A stretch of 64,000 nucleotides of DNA from Malania oleifera (lineage: Eukaryota > Streptophyta > Magnoliopsida > Santalales > Ximeniaceae). The translations under genes and the position numbers were made by a program. The notes under the pieces are model-generated. The model was not told the DNA's origin and did not search any database. It saw only the letters and a program-made list of their open reading frames with translations. Each line of letters starts with the position of its first letter. The stretch's first letter is position 1. This document shows, piece after piece, positions 1-12,484 of the stretch. The stretch lies in NCBI RefSeq assembly GCF_029873635.1, contig NC_080421.1, positions 35,940,617 through 36,004,616 of the forward strand, read 5' to 3'.

Positions 1-2186
1 GTATTAGGTAGTCGTCTAAATAGGTTCTTCTTAACTAGTTTTGATAGTAGATCTATACTAGCATGACCTTGCCTTCTATGTCATAACCAACTTGCCTCAT
101 TCAAGGTTGCTAAGCATGTGATGTTTTGAAATTTTAACTTTTCAAAATTTATGCAATAAACATTATCAATTCTTCTAGTGATGAATAGTATTTTGTTTTT
201 CTCTATTTTCTATTTATCTTGCTTAAAAATTATATCAAATACTTTGTCACTTAATTGGCTTACGCTTAATAGGTTATGTTTTAAGCCTTCTACTAATAAC
301 GCATTCTCAATGGTAAGTGAAGGTTCCTTACCTATCTTACCGATCCCAATGATTTTACCTTTGGCATTGTCTCTAAATGTAACGTATCCTCCATCTTTAA
401 GTCTTAATTAGGTGAATTAGGTTTTATCCCTGGCGATGTGCTTAGAGCACTTGCTGTCCAAGTACCATTTGTATTTGGATGAGATTGTCCTAAGGTAGAC
501 CTACAAGAAGGGTTCAAAACATTATTCATAGGTAGCCAAACTTTCTTCTGTTTCTTTATCTCAGATTTGTTTTCTTTAACTTTCCAAACTTTCTTGACTT
601 TTACATTCTTTCTTTTAAATGGATAATCAAATTTTATGTGTCCCTATTTCTTACAAAGGAAGCAAGTAGTATGTTGATAAATATTAGATGAAGATGTACT
701 TTCATAGTACTTTGATTCGTTAACAAAGTATCCCATATAAAGATTTTTCTTCTTCTTGTTCTCAATTCCATTAAACCATATTCCTTCATTATCTAGTGGC
801 ATTTTTTTGTTTCCCAAACAATTTTTCAAAGTTCTCTTTTCCTTTAGTAAAATTGTAAATTATTTTATCTTTGTCTTCAATTTTACTTTTAAGATCTTTT
901 ATTTCGAAATCCTTCTTGCATGCTTTCACCATTCACTTGTAATTTAACTAGATCTTGAGATATGTCATTTATTTTCTTCATAAGTTCATCAATATGTGAA
1001 TCTTTTTTCTTTTTTAAATGATTTTGATGTGTCTAGTTGTTTTTTAAGTGATTCATGTTGTTCCTTTAAAGCAATGTTCCTTTTTGTTACTTTTATGAAC
1101 CTATTGAGTAGAGTGAACAATTCAGCTTGAATTTCTTTATATGACAGCATGCTATCACATGAATCACTACATGATTCATCACTTGATTCTTTGGATGAAT
1201 TGTAGTAGGAATTTACCTCTTCATTATGAACCATGAAGCATAAGTTGGCCATCTCTTGTTCGCTTGATTTGTTCTCTGATTCGCTTAAGTTTGAATCATC
1301 CCATGTAGCTTTCATTGCTGTCTTTTTCTTCTTTTTGTCTTTCTTTAGCTGTGGACAGTCAGGTTTAATATGTCCAACCTTTTTACAATTATGACAAGTA
1401 GGAGATTCATTCTTATTCTTGTTTTCCTATTTACTTATTTCTCCTTTTTCAGTTTTTGCACCTCTAAACTTTACTTCTTATTTCTTTTAAAGAATTTACC
1501 ACGTCTTTTAGTAATGAAGGCAAGTTCTTCATCATCTAATTCACTTGCATCATCCTCTTCTTCACTAGAGCTTTCTTTAGAGGCTTTAAGGGCTATAGAT
1601 TTCTTATTTTTGTTTTCAACATTCCTCTCATTCATAGTCATCTCATAAGTGAGAACGGATCCAATTAGTTCATCTAGTGAGGTATTCTTAAGGTTTCTAC
1701 CTTCTATAATAGCTATGGATTTGGGTTCCCAAACGGGTGGGAGACCTCTAAGAATTTTTCAAATCATCTCCTAGGTAGAATAAGTTTTCCCCAAGGCATT
1801 TAGAGAGTTTATGATATGAGTGAACCTAATATACATATTTGTTATAGATTCTTCTGGATTCATCCTAAAAGCTTCATATTCACTAGTTAACATATCAATT
1901 CTATTGTCTCTTACATCAACGGTACTTTCATACATTACCTCTAGTTTTCCGCAAATTTCTTTTACTATTTTGCAAGCCATGACCCTATTAATTCACTTAT
2001 ATCAAGAGTGTAATATAAAGCATTTATAGCACTTGAGTTGACTTGTAACATCTTATGGCTGTTTTCGGCCATGTATTTTTCTTCTTTAGGTACCTTTTTT
2101 CCATCCACAAGCTTGGTAGGGATAAGATCACCATGTGTGATAACCCTCCATGCTTTCCAATCAATGGTTTGAAGGTAAATCCTCAT
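1..2186 (-). pseudogene. copia gag-pol remnant (gag, zinc knuckles, protease, pre-integrase)
   Basis: Gag starts near 2186 and continues through a UBN2-type gag region (1771-2186) in two frames. A Ser/Glu/Asp-rich stretch and a short coiled-coil-like stretch follow (989-1315). A first zinc knuckle reads CHNCKKVGHIKPDC at about 1346-1400. A second (about 630-670) is damaged: an in-frame stop follows CFLCKK and the final Cys is Tyr. The protease motif near 440-480 reads DSKCSKH where copia proteases have DSGCSRH, so the active-site Gly is Lys. At the left edge the HRRQGHAS pre-integrase motif runs out of the window. Several frameshifts and stops make this a pseudogene. In the family this polyprotein makes capsid protein and the enzymes for reverse transcription and integration. 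Confidence 0.8.
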
Positions 2187-2325
2187 TCTTTCTTTCCATA
2201 ATGTATTGTTAAGTCCACAACAGATCAGAGGTTTGGTAAAGGATTAACCCTCTCTAAAAAGAGCTACGCCTATGTGTGCCATTTAGATCTCTTTATAGCT
2301 TCTATTTAAGATTTTATATAACACG

Positions 2326-2337
2326 ACTCTGATACCA
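2326..2337 (-). promoter_or_regulatory. primer-binding site, initiator-Met tRNA type
   Basis: On the minus strand this reads TGGTATCAGAGT, matching the 3' end of plant initiator tRNA-Met at 11 of 12 positions of TGGTATCAGAGC. It lies just inside the LTR boundary at 2340, as expected for the start of minus-strand cDNA synthesis. Confidence 0.85.
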
Positions 2338-2339
2338 AT

Positions 2340-4124
2340 TGAAAACTAAGGTGTAGTCCCAAAAGAGGGGTGAATTGGGTTTTTTAAAGTTTTTTTTAAG
2401 TCTTTTTTTACAAATTCACAACCTTTAGTAAATTAAGCAAACACACAAGAGTTGTTTAATTTCAATTCTTAATTGGATCAACCAAAAATTCAATATCAAC
2501 ACAATTCAATGACAATCAACCAACCAAACAATCAATTAATCAACCAATCAAAATACCAATATATAAGCTGCAGCACTTTGCAATATTCAGCCTTTGCAAA
2601 AGCCCAAAGTAGAGTTTGAATGAAAGCCCTGTATTGATTTTGATTAAAGCCCCGTTTAAAATTTTGTTTGCTTCCTTTTAACTAAGGTTTCTGAAAATGA
2701 TTAATCAATGTGCTCCCTTTAAGGTTTCCGCAAAATATTAATCAATGTACTCCTCTAAATTAAAAGTCTTCTCAATCTCAGCTTTTGGCTTCCTGCTCTC
2801 AAATACACACCACACAATTTATATATGCAGAGAAATTTAAAGAGAAAGGGTAGAGAGTAAGACCGAGATTTTATGAGGTTCGGCTTATACCCAGCCTACG
2901 TCCTCACCTTAGGCAAGACCACCTAAGGATTTCACTATACCGTTCCTTTCTGGGTGGAACAAACCGTTTACAATCCCTCCTTTTGGGTGGAGCCCCCTTT
3001 CCAAGTGATACCCCATGCTCAGTACAACAATCCAACCAACCTTGAATTGTCAAAAAAAAAAATACAAGAACAAGAACAAGAATAAGAACAAATTCTTGGT
3101 GTACAAAGACACTCTCAAAACAGAGCTGATTAGTACAAGTTAAAGCACTAATATACTTCAAATCAAATATCAAATAGAGAAGATATGAAGCTCAAGAAAG
3201 TTTATCACTGGAGGTTCTTTCTTAGAATTTTGAAACGCATTATAACATCAAGAACCATAGGCTTTTGATCAGCATAATATCAGTAGTATTCTTCAGTAAG
3301 AGTTTGAACAAGAGAGAGCTTTAGAAGAGTTTTCAATATGTATGCTTGAATGCTGATTGTATTGCCTGGTGTGTAAAAATCCTTGGGTTTAGCGAGTATT
3401 TATAGAGTTTTAGAAAGTAATTCCTTGTTTCCCACGTCTCTTGGAGTGTTTCCCAAGTTTTTACAATGTTTAGAATTTAAAAATTTATTTTTGAAATTTC
3501 CCATTGCTATTTAAAATTTGAAATTTCCATAGGTCAGTCAACTAGGCCAATTCTGTTTGGGGTCAGTCGGATGGGTTAGTCGACAAAGTCCATTTTATCT
3601 GAGTAGAAAATTAGAATTAAAAATGTCGGTTGGCTGGGCTTGTTGGGTCAGTCGGTTGAGCTGTCAAATTTTCACAGTTTTCAATTCTTCAATACTTTGA
3701 ACCTTTAATTTTTGAAAAAATTAAATGTGACTTTAAAAATTATTTTCTGGGCTTTTAAAAGGTTGGCCTCTAAATATATAAAGTTCCCTAAAGAGCTTCA
3801 TATATCCATATTGATATTGAATGAAGTACTTACATGAGACTTCTTAAACTAAATGCTTTAAGCACTAAGTCTTCATGCTTTTCCATTTCTTTGAGTCCCT
3901 CTTAACTTTATGTCTCAATATGCTTCAAGCTTATTTAGTGTTGTCTATGTTTCAATATTCATTGAGCTTCATTCTCCTTTGATAAGCCCTGTGAGCATTG
4001 TAAACACTCAATCTTGAATTTATATGCCTTTTTCCTGAAACAACTATCACTTTAACCAACACATGTTAAATTCCCTTGATTTGTTATCATCAAAATAAGA
4101 TTCATAAGCCTTGCTAGGCCAGCA
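2340..4124 (-). repeat. 5' LTR of the SIRE-like element
   Basis: The LTR is about 1.8 kb. On the minus strand it begins TGCTGGCC and ends TTCA beside the primer-binding site. A TATA-like CTCTATAAATAC lies on the minus strand at 3396-3407. A TTTTGATGATAACAA segment close to the U3 start is shared with the LTR at 60207-62038. Between about 3530 and 3660 are several GGTCAGTCGG-type motifs upstream of the TATA box. No host gene is seen in it; the open frame at 2904-3173 is a chance frame. Confidence 0.85.
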
Positions 4125-6404
4125 CGTTGACCTTATAGGTCACACCCGGTTTTGATAATGACAAATATTGGTAATTGATGGCTATCAAGTTTGTGTGCAG
4201 GTTTATATTCGTTGATACTTTGATGGCACATGAAGAAGAGAATGAAGACCCTAAAGATCATTTTGTATCATAATTCATTATTATTTGATTTGGTTCTGTA
4301 ATAAAAGTTATGTAATATTTACTACATATCATGCATGTAGCTCAAGACCATAGTTTGATCTTAGGGATCACCCTTCGATTGATCAACGCCGAATTTTTTC
4401 AGTGTCCTAAATAAGACCTAGACTGACCATAGGACTCCCTATAATTTATAAAAATATGCCTTATCTTCTTAAATATATATATATATATATATATATATGC
4501 TCATATGAATAGGGTTAAGGTATAAGGGATTTAGAACCGAAATATATTGAAAATACATGTTCAGTCGACCGAATTTAAAAACATAATTTCTTACGATTGA
4601 CCGAACCCTACCTAGTTCAAATTACCCGATCGACCGAACTCTCTCCTGGTCAACATTTTGACTATATGGTCGACCGCACCTATCGCTTAAGCCAACAAAT
4701 TGGTCGACTAAGTTCCCATGTGTGTTTGGCCAACCGCCCCCCGGTTGACCAAACCACTCAGTTCAAAGTCACCTAGTCGACCAAACCGCGCGGAAATGGA
4801 AAAATCGCCTTGGAACCCTTTGTCTAGTCGACCAAACTTTAAGTTCAAATTTTACTCGGTCGACCGAACTTCGTCACTGGGTCAACCGAACCTCAAGTTT
4901 GGTCGACCGGTGCTCTCAGGTTGCCATATTATTTTTACCGCAGTTAAATTTTTTAAACGGGGTTAATTGTGTTAAAATATTTAAAAAAAATAATAATAAT
5001 ACCCTATATGTCCCCAACGGCTATAATTCATCCCATTTCTATATATAGCCTTTCATTTGCAAAATTAAGGGGTGATTAGGGTTTTAGATTAGCAAAAAAT
5101 TCTCTAAAACTTTTATTGGCCAAAATCTTCCCTACTTCCATATTCTTCACACTCAACGCCATATACTCTTCCATTAATCATTCTATTGCAAAACCCTTTT
5201 AAGAGAGAGTATTTTGAGTTGTTCCATATAGTTCCTACGTGCTTATAGTCTCATATAAGTGCTTTGATTTTTTATTTTAGTGAGAGTAAGCCTAGAGATG
5301 TTCCCAGTGATTTAATTCATAAATTCATTTGTGGGAAACCTTCTTAAGCTTGTGAGGCTTTGCATTCTCATTGCAAGACTCAAAAGCTTGTTTTGTGTTG
5401 TGAAGAAAAATATTTTTAACAAAGCTTGTTTTTCAAAAATATCTCTTGTGCTTGAGCTTTTGAAAATCTTGTTTAAGATATTTGATTTTCATATTGAAGG
5501 TTAAGCAAGGATTTTTCCAACGATTTAATTTGATAAATCTTGTGTGGGGAAAATCCTATAGCTAAGTGGGTCTTTGCATTGTTATTGCAAGACTCATTTG
5601 GGCTTGTATTTTGTGTGTGCAAAAATCCTTTTACTAGACTATTTTTAAATAACCCCTGTGCTTGAATATTGAGAAAGTATTGTTTAGAGATATTTAGAAT
5701 GCCTTTGGTAGTAATCTTTGAAACCCTAAGCTTGTGATTGAGATATAGCGATACATAGTTTCAAAGATAGTTCTAGAATACACTCTTATACTTGATTAGA
5801 TAAAGTCATAATTCTAAGTGTTGATTGCACACATAAAGCGTCAAGCTTATAGTTCATACATCATTGAGGTGCATTAATTAAATTGATCTTATTGGTACAT
5901 ATCAGCTTAGTGTAAGAAGCATTTCCTTGTATGCAAAATTTTATACACATTTGTTGTTTTCTAGGCGTGGGCCTGAAAAGGGAGACTAGCCTTGTGGAAT
6001 AGTCCCAGACTAGCTTAGACCTGATTAGGAAAGCTAGGTGCGTCATCCTAGTAAAGGGTGTTAGTTGAGGTCAGCCCCTTGCATTGACCTGGTTGTATCC
6101 AGTGCCGCTCGTCCCCATTAAGTAAGCATTAGTGGAATCCTTGTGCTGGTGTAGCCAAGGCGGAGAAGTAGGCACAGTTGGCCGAACCCCAATAACATTT
6201 CTTGTGCGTGCTTTTAATATCTACATTTTAAATTCCAACACATGAATGTTTATATTTTACTATTGTGAATGATTAGGTTTATAATTGCATCGAAAGACCC
6301 TAGGTTTGTGAAATACTGCTTGCCAGATTAGTTGAACCTAGGGGATTAATTTTTAAATACCCAATTCACCGCCCCCCCTTCTCGGGAATACACCAAGGTT
6401 AACA
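4125..6404 (+). repeat. solo LTR, SIRE-like copia
   Basis: It is flanked by the perfect direct repeat CAGCA at 4120-4124 and 6405-6409. It starts CGTTGACC (a decayed TGTTGACC) and ends GGTTAACA. TTTTGATAATGAC near the start is typical of SIRE-type U3. From about 4560 to 4910 it holds roughly ten TCGACCGAAC-type motifs, followed by a TATA box at 5039-5050 and a CT-rich leader. No internal domain or second LTR is attached, so this looks like an LTR-LTR recombination product. No gene is supported inside it. Confidence 0.9.
5039..5050 (+). promoter_or_regulatory. TATA box of solo LTR
   Basis: CTATATATAGCC lies after the TCGACCGAAC motif array and before a gene-free leader. This is the position expected for the U3/R promoter. 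Inferred from sequence only. Confidence 0.5.
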
Positions 6405-6610
6405 CAGCAGATTTGATGCTGAGTTACAACTGCTAATACTGATGCACCAACTAACTTCCGACTCAATGCATCAGTTACCACATCAGCTTTTCCTGGGTGG
6501 TAACTAATAGTACAATCATAGTCCTTTATTAGCTCTAGTCATCTCCTCTTCCCCATATTCTGTTCCTTCTACGTGAAGAAGTACTTGATGCTTTTATGGT
6601 CCATGAAGAT

Positions 6611-6758
6611 TGTAGACACCCAATTTTTGCCCTAGCCAGATAGAACGATGGGTTCCCTTTTTATTATTATTATTATTAGTATTTTTATTAGTTTATTTAT
6701 TCTTACTATTATTATTATTAATTTTCATTAGTCTTATTATTATTACTATTATTACTAT

Positions 6759-6789
<31 letters not shown>

Positions 6790-6958
6790 TTTCATTAGTA
6801 TTATTATTATTACTTTTATTTTTATTTTTTACTTCTATTTATATTATTTATTATTATTATTATTATTTATTTTCATTGCTATTAATATTATTTTTAACTT
6901 TTAGTACTATTATTATTATTATTATTATTTTGTTATTATTTTACTTATTTTTATTACC

Positions 6959-7010
<52 letters not shown>

Positions 7011-9775
7011 AATAGTAGTTATACTCATAATATTATTTCCAAAAGAAAAATATCATAAAAAGAAAATCAAAAAGGAAAGGTTTTTAGGGTTGTCAAATTT
7101 TTTTTATATAAGGATGATACACAGAGGCCAAGGGAGGGGCATACACACACAGCCGGGGCTGCGCACAGGGCCGAAAAAAAAATAAAGAAAAACTCTCAAA
7201 GCTCTCCCTCTCTTAGGTCTCCCCGGTCTCTCCAACCTCTTTCTCCCCGACGACATCTCTCTCTCTCTTATCTCCCTCTCATTCATGCACAACCACAGCC
7301 GGCAGCTCCCCTCTCCATCACCCTCGCCCTTCTCACAGCAACAGGCCAGCAACCCCGCCGAACGCCGGCTGCCTCCTCCACCGTGCCGACTATCAACCCA
7401 GCAAACAACCAGAAACCTTGGACTCCCCTCTGCAACCAGCTTCTCTGGCCACCCTCTGTGGCAGTCCTCCTCCAGCCGTTCCAGCCAGCCGAGCTCCTCT
7501 GCCTCTCCACGAACCAGCAGCAGAACCGCAGCACCCGCAGCCAAGCTCCACAGACCACCATCATCTCCGACAAACCAGCGACCTCAATCTCGATTCCCTC
7601 TCTCCGTTCTCGCCTGTAACTCCGGCAAGACCCCCAGCAGCAGCGACTCTAGCGGCGAGTTCCGGCTGCGAAACCTCCCACCATCGGCATTCCCTGCAAC
7701 CTCCGGCGACACCGCTCACGGCCACTGTTTCCTCTGGCCGTCCCCGCAGGAGCAACCACCCAGCAGCCCACTCACTCCTGCCACCGTCGCCGTCGCTCGC
7801 TCCCGTCGCCGTCGGCGTCTCCCGGTGGTACCCCCGTGGATCTCCGGCCATCAGTTCCTCACGGTTGTAGTCACAGTGCTCTCCAAGGTGAAATTTTCAT
7901 GTGATTATCAGGGGAGTAGCTGTATTATTATTATGTATATAGATTTACATTCTATATTATTTCTGCTGTCATATACATATTGCGGGGTTATTATATTATG
8001 CTCATTAGTTTTTGTTTTGTTAATTTTGTGTATATATTTTATCATTGTTTATGGGGCTATTATTATCATATGGTATTATCATTTAACATGTATAGTTTTT
8101 ATTTATTATTATTATTATTGTTGTTGTATAACATGTCGTATATATTTTAATATCTAACATATATGGGTTTTCTTTCGCTTTTGTTATTGTTGTTATATTT
8201 AATATATGCATACTCATATTAGTGTTTTAACACATTTAGTATCAGTATTTTAGAACTTTGACATATTCACATACAAGGGTATCGATTATTAGGCCGAGTT
8301 TGACATTTTGGTATATATTAGGTAAGTTACTATTATGTTTAGTGTGATGATGCATGGAATATTTGCATGGTAAGGGTTATATTGATGGGGCATATAATTT
8401 AATGTTTAATATGTATTTTTAGGGTGTGTTCGTTATTCGTTGTATTTATTGAGGTAAGGTTTATATTATAAGATTTTATCATGATGGCATTTATATTGTA
8501 AAATTTGTATTGTCTTAATATGTATTCTTAGGGTTTGGATTGACATCTTGTTGTGGTTCTTATGTGTAAGATATTTTATTCATACTTATATTGTGTGTTA
8601 ACTTTATATTATATCATTAGTATTTTATAATTTTGGTCATGTTAGAATTTTTAGTAAATTAGTTGCAGTATATGTGGTATTTTAGAACTATAGTTGTATG
8701 TGTTTTTAATATTCTAGAATGTTAGTAATATTAGGTATTTAATAACTTAGGATTTATAAGTAACATCGTGCATATAATTTAGTATTTTAGGTAATTTTTA
8801 ATATAGCATCTTGAGTAATACTATATATTTATTATTATTATGAAACTTTTAGTATGTTAATTATTATGGTAAGTTTAATATTTTAGGTAATATTTTTGGT
8901 GTTTTGGTATCATGCTATTATATGGTATGTTTAGTATATATAGTATTATAGTAATTTATTACGTATTATATTATTTGTGGATATTTATTATTGTTATCAT
9001 CGTGTTTATGTTTATTATGGTATGTTTAAGTATTTTTGTTTATAACACACATGTAGTATTTTAATATTATGGTATGCTCATTATCTTAGTCTATATTATA
9101 TGTTTATATTCTATTATTATTGGTATGTTAGATATTTTAGCTTCTATTATATACGTTGATTAGTACATATTATGGTATCCTAATACTCTAGTTTATTATT
9201 ATTTCATTTATTTATTTATTTATTTATTATGTTTAAATTATTATAAACCTCCCAAACTAGTATTTTCATACTTAGGAAAACCCATAAAATTTCTAAAATT
9301 TGGGAGCGTATTTTATAAAGTATTTTTTATTTTTATCCCTACGATTTGATTGCAAGGGTATGAGCCCTCGGGTATCACGTACCCTAAGCTCTGAGGGAAT
9401 ATATATATGTATATATAATCTTTATTTATTTATTATTTTATTTATTTATTTATTTTTTTACATGTATTTATAAATTCATAAAAAGGAGTAATTTAAAGAA
9501 TTATTAGATTAACTTAGGGATAATTTCAAATTAATTAGGTACCGTTCGTAAGAACGGGCGCGTAGGGGGTGCTCGTACCTTCCCCTTGCGTAACCGAACT
9601 CCTGGCCCCAACTCTGGCAATGTAGACCGATTCTACCCCTAACGGGGTAGTAATCATGTGTTCTAACCGCACTAAAGGTTAGTGGCGACTCCGATATCCA
9701 TGTTTTTCCATGAAAATATTAAATTGATTTTTACTTCGCCGCTCGGTGCACATGGGCTCCCGGGACACCGCGACA
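6611..9775 (+). repeat. solo LTR, Tat/Ogre-like gypsy
   Basis: This 3165-bp LTR begins TGTAGACACC and ends ACCGCGACA, between perfect AAGAT repeats (6606-6610 and 9776-9780). The start, and a GTGGCGACTCC segment about 90 bases before the end, are what I recall for large Tat/Ogre-type LTRs. A (TTA)n tract, a TATA-like TTTTATATAAGG at about 7103-7113, and a GC-rich, CT-rich 0.75-kb block (7130-7880) follow. 7900-9670 is AT-rich and gene-free. Open frames in the GC-rich block are Pro/Ser-rich composition effects. Joining the two flanks restores the RNase H frame of element A, which confirms the boundaries. Confidence 0.88.
6658..7013 (+). repeat. (TTA)n microsatellite tract
   Basis: About 350 bases of interrupted TTA/ATT repeats lie in the U3 of the Tat/Ogre-like LTR. 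The longest pure run is at about 6959-7004. It is likely length-polymorphic. Confidence 0.9.
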
Positions 9776-11454
9776 AAGATCTCGCATCTTTCACCATATA
9801 GGTAGTGCCTATAGATTTTCAATGCATACACTACTGCCGCCAATTCCATATCATGCGTAGGATAGTTCTTATCATATTCATTGAGTTGACGAGAAGCATA
9901 TGCGATGACCTTCCCCTGTTGCATTAAAACAGACGTGAGCCCTTTCTGAGACGCATCACTATAAATCACAAAACCACCATCTCTTGATGGAATAGTCAGA
10001 ACTGAAGTAGTGACAAGTCATTGTGTCAATTCTTGGAAACACTCCTCACAATCGTCAGTCCACTCACTTCACATTCTTTCTTATCAACCATGTTAGAGGA
10101 CTTGATATTTTAGAAAACCCTTCCACTAACCGACAATAATATCCTGGCAGACCCAAGAAACTCTTGACCTCGTGAACATTTTTCAGTCTCGTCTAATCCA
10201 CTATCGCCTCTATCTTACTCAGATCCCCTGAAATACCACCCCTGGATATTATATATCCTAGAAATGCAACTTGTTCTAACCATAATTCGCATTTCTTGAA
10301 TTTAGTATAAAGTTTCCCTTCTCTAAGCACTTGAAGTACCAGCCTCAAATGAATCTCTTGCTCCTTGGGACTCCTTGAATAAACCAAAATTTCATCTATG
10401 AATACCACCACAAACTGATCCAGACACTTAGGGAAGACCCTGTTCATCAGGTCCGTAAATGCAGCAGGAGCATTTATCAGTTTGAATGGCATAACCAAGA
10501 ACTCATAGTGGTCATACTTGGTTCAGAAAGCAGTATTTGGTACATCCTTTGATTTGACTTTCACGTGATGATACTCGGATCGAAGATCGATCTTAGAGAA
10601 GACTTGTGTTCCCTGAAGTTGGTCAAATAGATAATCAATATAGGGTAGCGGGTACTTATTCTTGATCGTTACTTTATTTATTTCCTGGTAGTCGATACAC
10701 ATTCTCATCAACCTGTCTTTACTTTTCACGAACAACACTAGTGCTCCCCAGGGTGACACACTAGGTCTAATAAATCTTTTGTCCAATAATTCCTATAACT
10801 GCTCCTTCAATTCCTTCAATTCAGTTGGAGCCATTATGTACGGAGGCTTAGAGATTGGTGCCTTACCTCGAAGTAAGTCAATAGCAAACTCCATTTCATG
10901 ATCGAGAGGCAACCCAGGTAAGTCCTTTAGAAAAACATTTGAGAACTCCCTTACTACTGGATATCCTTCAGCTCTAGTTCTTTTATTGGTGCTTCTTTCA
11001 CACATGCTAAGTACCCCTAACATCCCTCCAGGAGTAGCTTCTTTTCCTGAATAGCTGACAAAATCCATGGTGAGGAGTGCACACACGCCCTGACAAACTT
11101 ATACTCCTACTCCCCAGGAGGTCTAAACACTACCTCTTTCCTGTGATAGTCTAAACTAGCATAATTGGAGGCTATCCAATCCATTCCCAAAATGACATAG
11201 AATCTATGCATGTCAAACACAATTAAGCTAGCAGGTTACATTCTTCCATGAATACCCACTAGATAATCTCTAATCACTTTCCAACATACCATTATTCTTC
11301 CTATTAGTGTGACTAAAGATAAATCGATGTTTAATAACTGAGTTTCTACCCCACACAATTTGATATACCCTAGAGATATAAAAGAGTATGTTGCTCCTGA
11401 ATCAAAAAACACAACATCTTTATTTGAAAATAATAAGATATTACCTCTCACCGC

Positions 11455-12484
11455 GTCTTCCGCATTTTCCTTGTCTCATGGGGTAAGAGAATAAACCCAC
11501 GCCTAGGCGGTGTTCGTCTGGTAATTGCCTAGGGGTGCCTAACTCCCTCCTCGGTATTAATTAGGTGGGGGTGCATTGTTCAACAACCCACTGCAGTATC
11601 GTGCAACATAGCTGGGTCTACTACATTGAAAATAGGTACCTGATCCACTCCAGTATTCCTTCAGATGCCTTTTATTACATTTAGGACAAATGGGGTACGG
11701 TGGGTTACCCTGATATGCATGGTTTCCCATCTCCTATCTTTGACCTCCACTGTTACCATGCCTTCTCCAAGAACCTTGACTCGCTGCTGCGTGAAAACCA
11801 TGAGGCATAGGCCTTTTTCTCTTATTCAGAATCTCTGCACTTCTATGCAAACTTGTCTCCACTATAGTGGCTTTATCCATAAACTCTGAGAAATCCTACA
11901 CCTAAAATGTTACTACCTGCTGGTAGATCCCCTATCTCAGGCCCTTCTCGAACCTCCGTGCCTTCTTTGACTCATCTTGAACCATATATAGGGTGAAGCG
12001 AGACAGCTCAACGAACTTGACTGCATATTGCTGAACAAGTGTCCCTAGGTCAAGTTCAAAAGCTCCTCTGCCTTAGCATCTCTAGTGGAGGTGAGGAAGT
12101 AACGATCAAAGAAAATCTCTTTAAAATGGTTCAATGTTAGAGCTGTAGGTGCTAGTCTTTGTTTCTCCAGTAGCTTCGCAGCTATCCACCAACACTTGGC
12201 CTCTCTCATCATTTTAAATGTGGCGTAAAGGACCTTGTTCTCATCGTTGCAATGTAGTACTACTAGTATCTCTTCAATCTCCTGAACCCAATTTTTCGCA
12301 ATGATTGGGTCGGCTCCTCCTGCAACGTGGTGGGACCATTTTGCCCCCTAGAAATTCATATGATCTCATCCATAACATACTGGGCTAAACCATAAAGTAC
12401 TAATGTAAAATCAATTTTGTCTTTGTTGGAAGTCCCCTCATTGCTACTTCCTCCAGCGTTCACATTGTTATCCTTGGGATCCAT
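11455..12484 (-). pseudogene. gypsy gag of element A
   Basis: The minus-strand ATG at 12482-12484 opens MDPKDNNVNAGG, followed by GLAQYVMDEI and then an in-frame stop. Many further stops follow. Near 11590-11700 a zinc-knuckle region reads CPKCNKRHLKEYW and then YFQCSRPSYVARYC, the twin-knuckle arrangement seen in Tekay-type gag proteins at 27034-28110 and 48163-49200. Gag would form the virus-like particle core and bind RNA. Too broken to be translated. Confidence 0.75.

Larger units (their letters stand above)
1..4124 (-). mobile_element. SIRE-like Ty1/copia element, 5' part, truncated by window edge
   Basis: Read on the minus strand the order is LTR, initiator-Met primer-binding site, gag, two zinc knuckles, protease and the start of the pre-integrase domain, which is Ty1/copia order. 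The rest of pol and the 3' LTR must lie left of the window. It sits in the Tekay-like element A: once the solo LTR at 4125-6404 and its CAGCA duplication are removed, the LTR end abuts A's RNase H sequence. The same family appears again at 57918-62038. It is degenerate and cannot act on its own. Confidence 0.85.
6410..11451 (-). pseudogene. gypsy pol of element A (protease, RT, RNase H), interrupted
   Basis: Protease carries an intact DSGATYSFIS motif (11236-11451). RT follows in broken frames: the N-terminal part at 10793-11086, the fingers with [11 protein letters not shown] at 10523-10786, and the palm at 10193-10498. The palm motif reads FIDEILVYS where FIDDILVYS is expected, so the second catalytic Asp is Glu. 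RNase H starts with IYSDAS (9776-9969), stops at the 3.2-kb solo LTR, and resumes at 6610 leftwards with [21 protein letters not shown] and DALSRK. The break carries an AAGAT target duplication. Stops and frameshifts occur throughout. In the family this region processes the polyprotein, copies RNA into DNA and degrades the RNA template. Confidence 0.85.

Noticed and set aside
7285-8157. A 290-codon plus-strand open frame
   Set aside because: It is Pro/Ser-rich at the start and Ile/Tyr-rich at the end, has no domain, and overlaps equally long frames in other phases. It lies wholly inside a solo LTR with target duplications; composition explains it.
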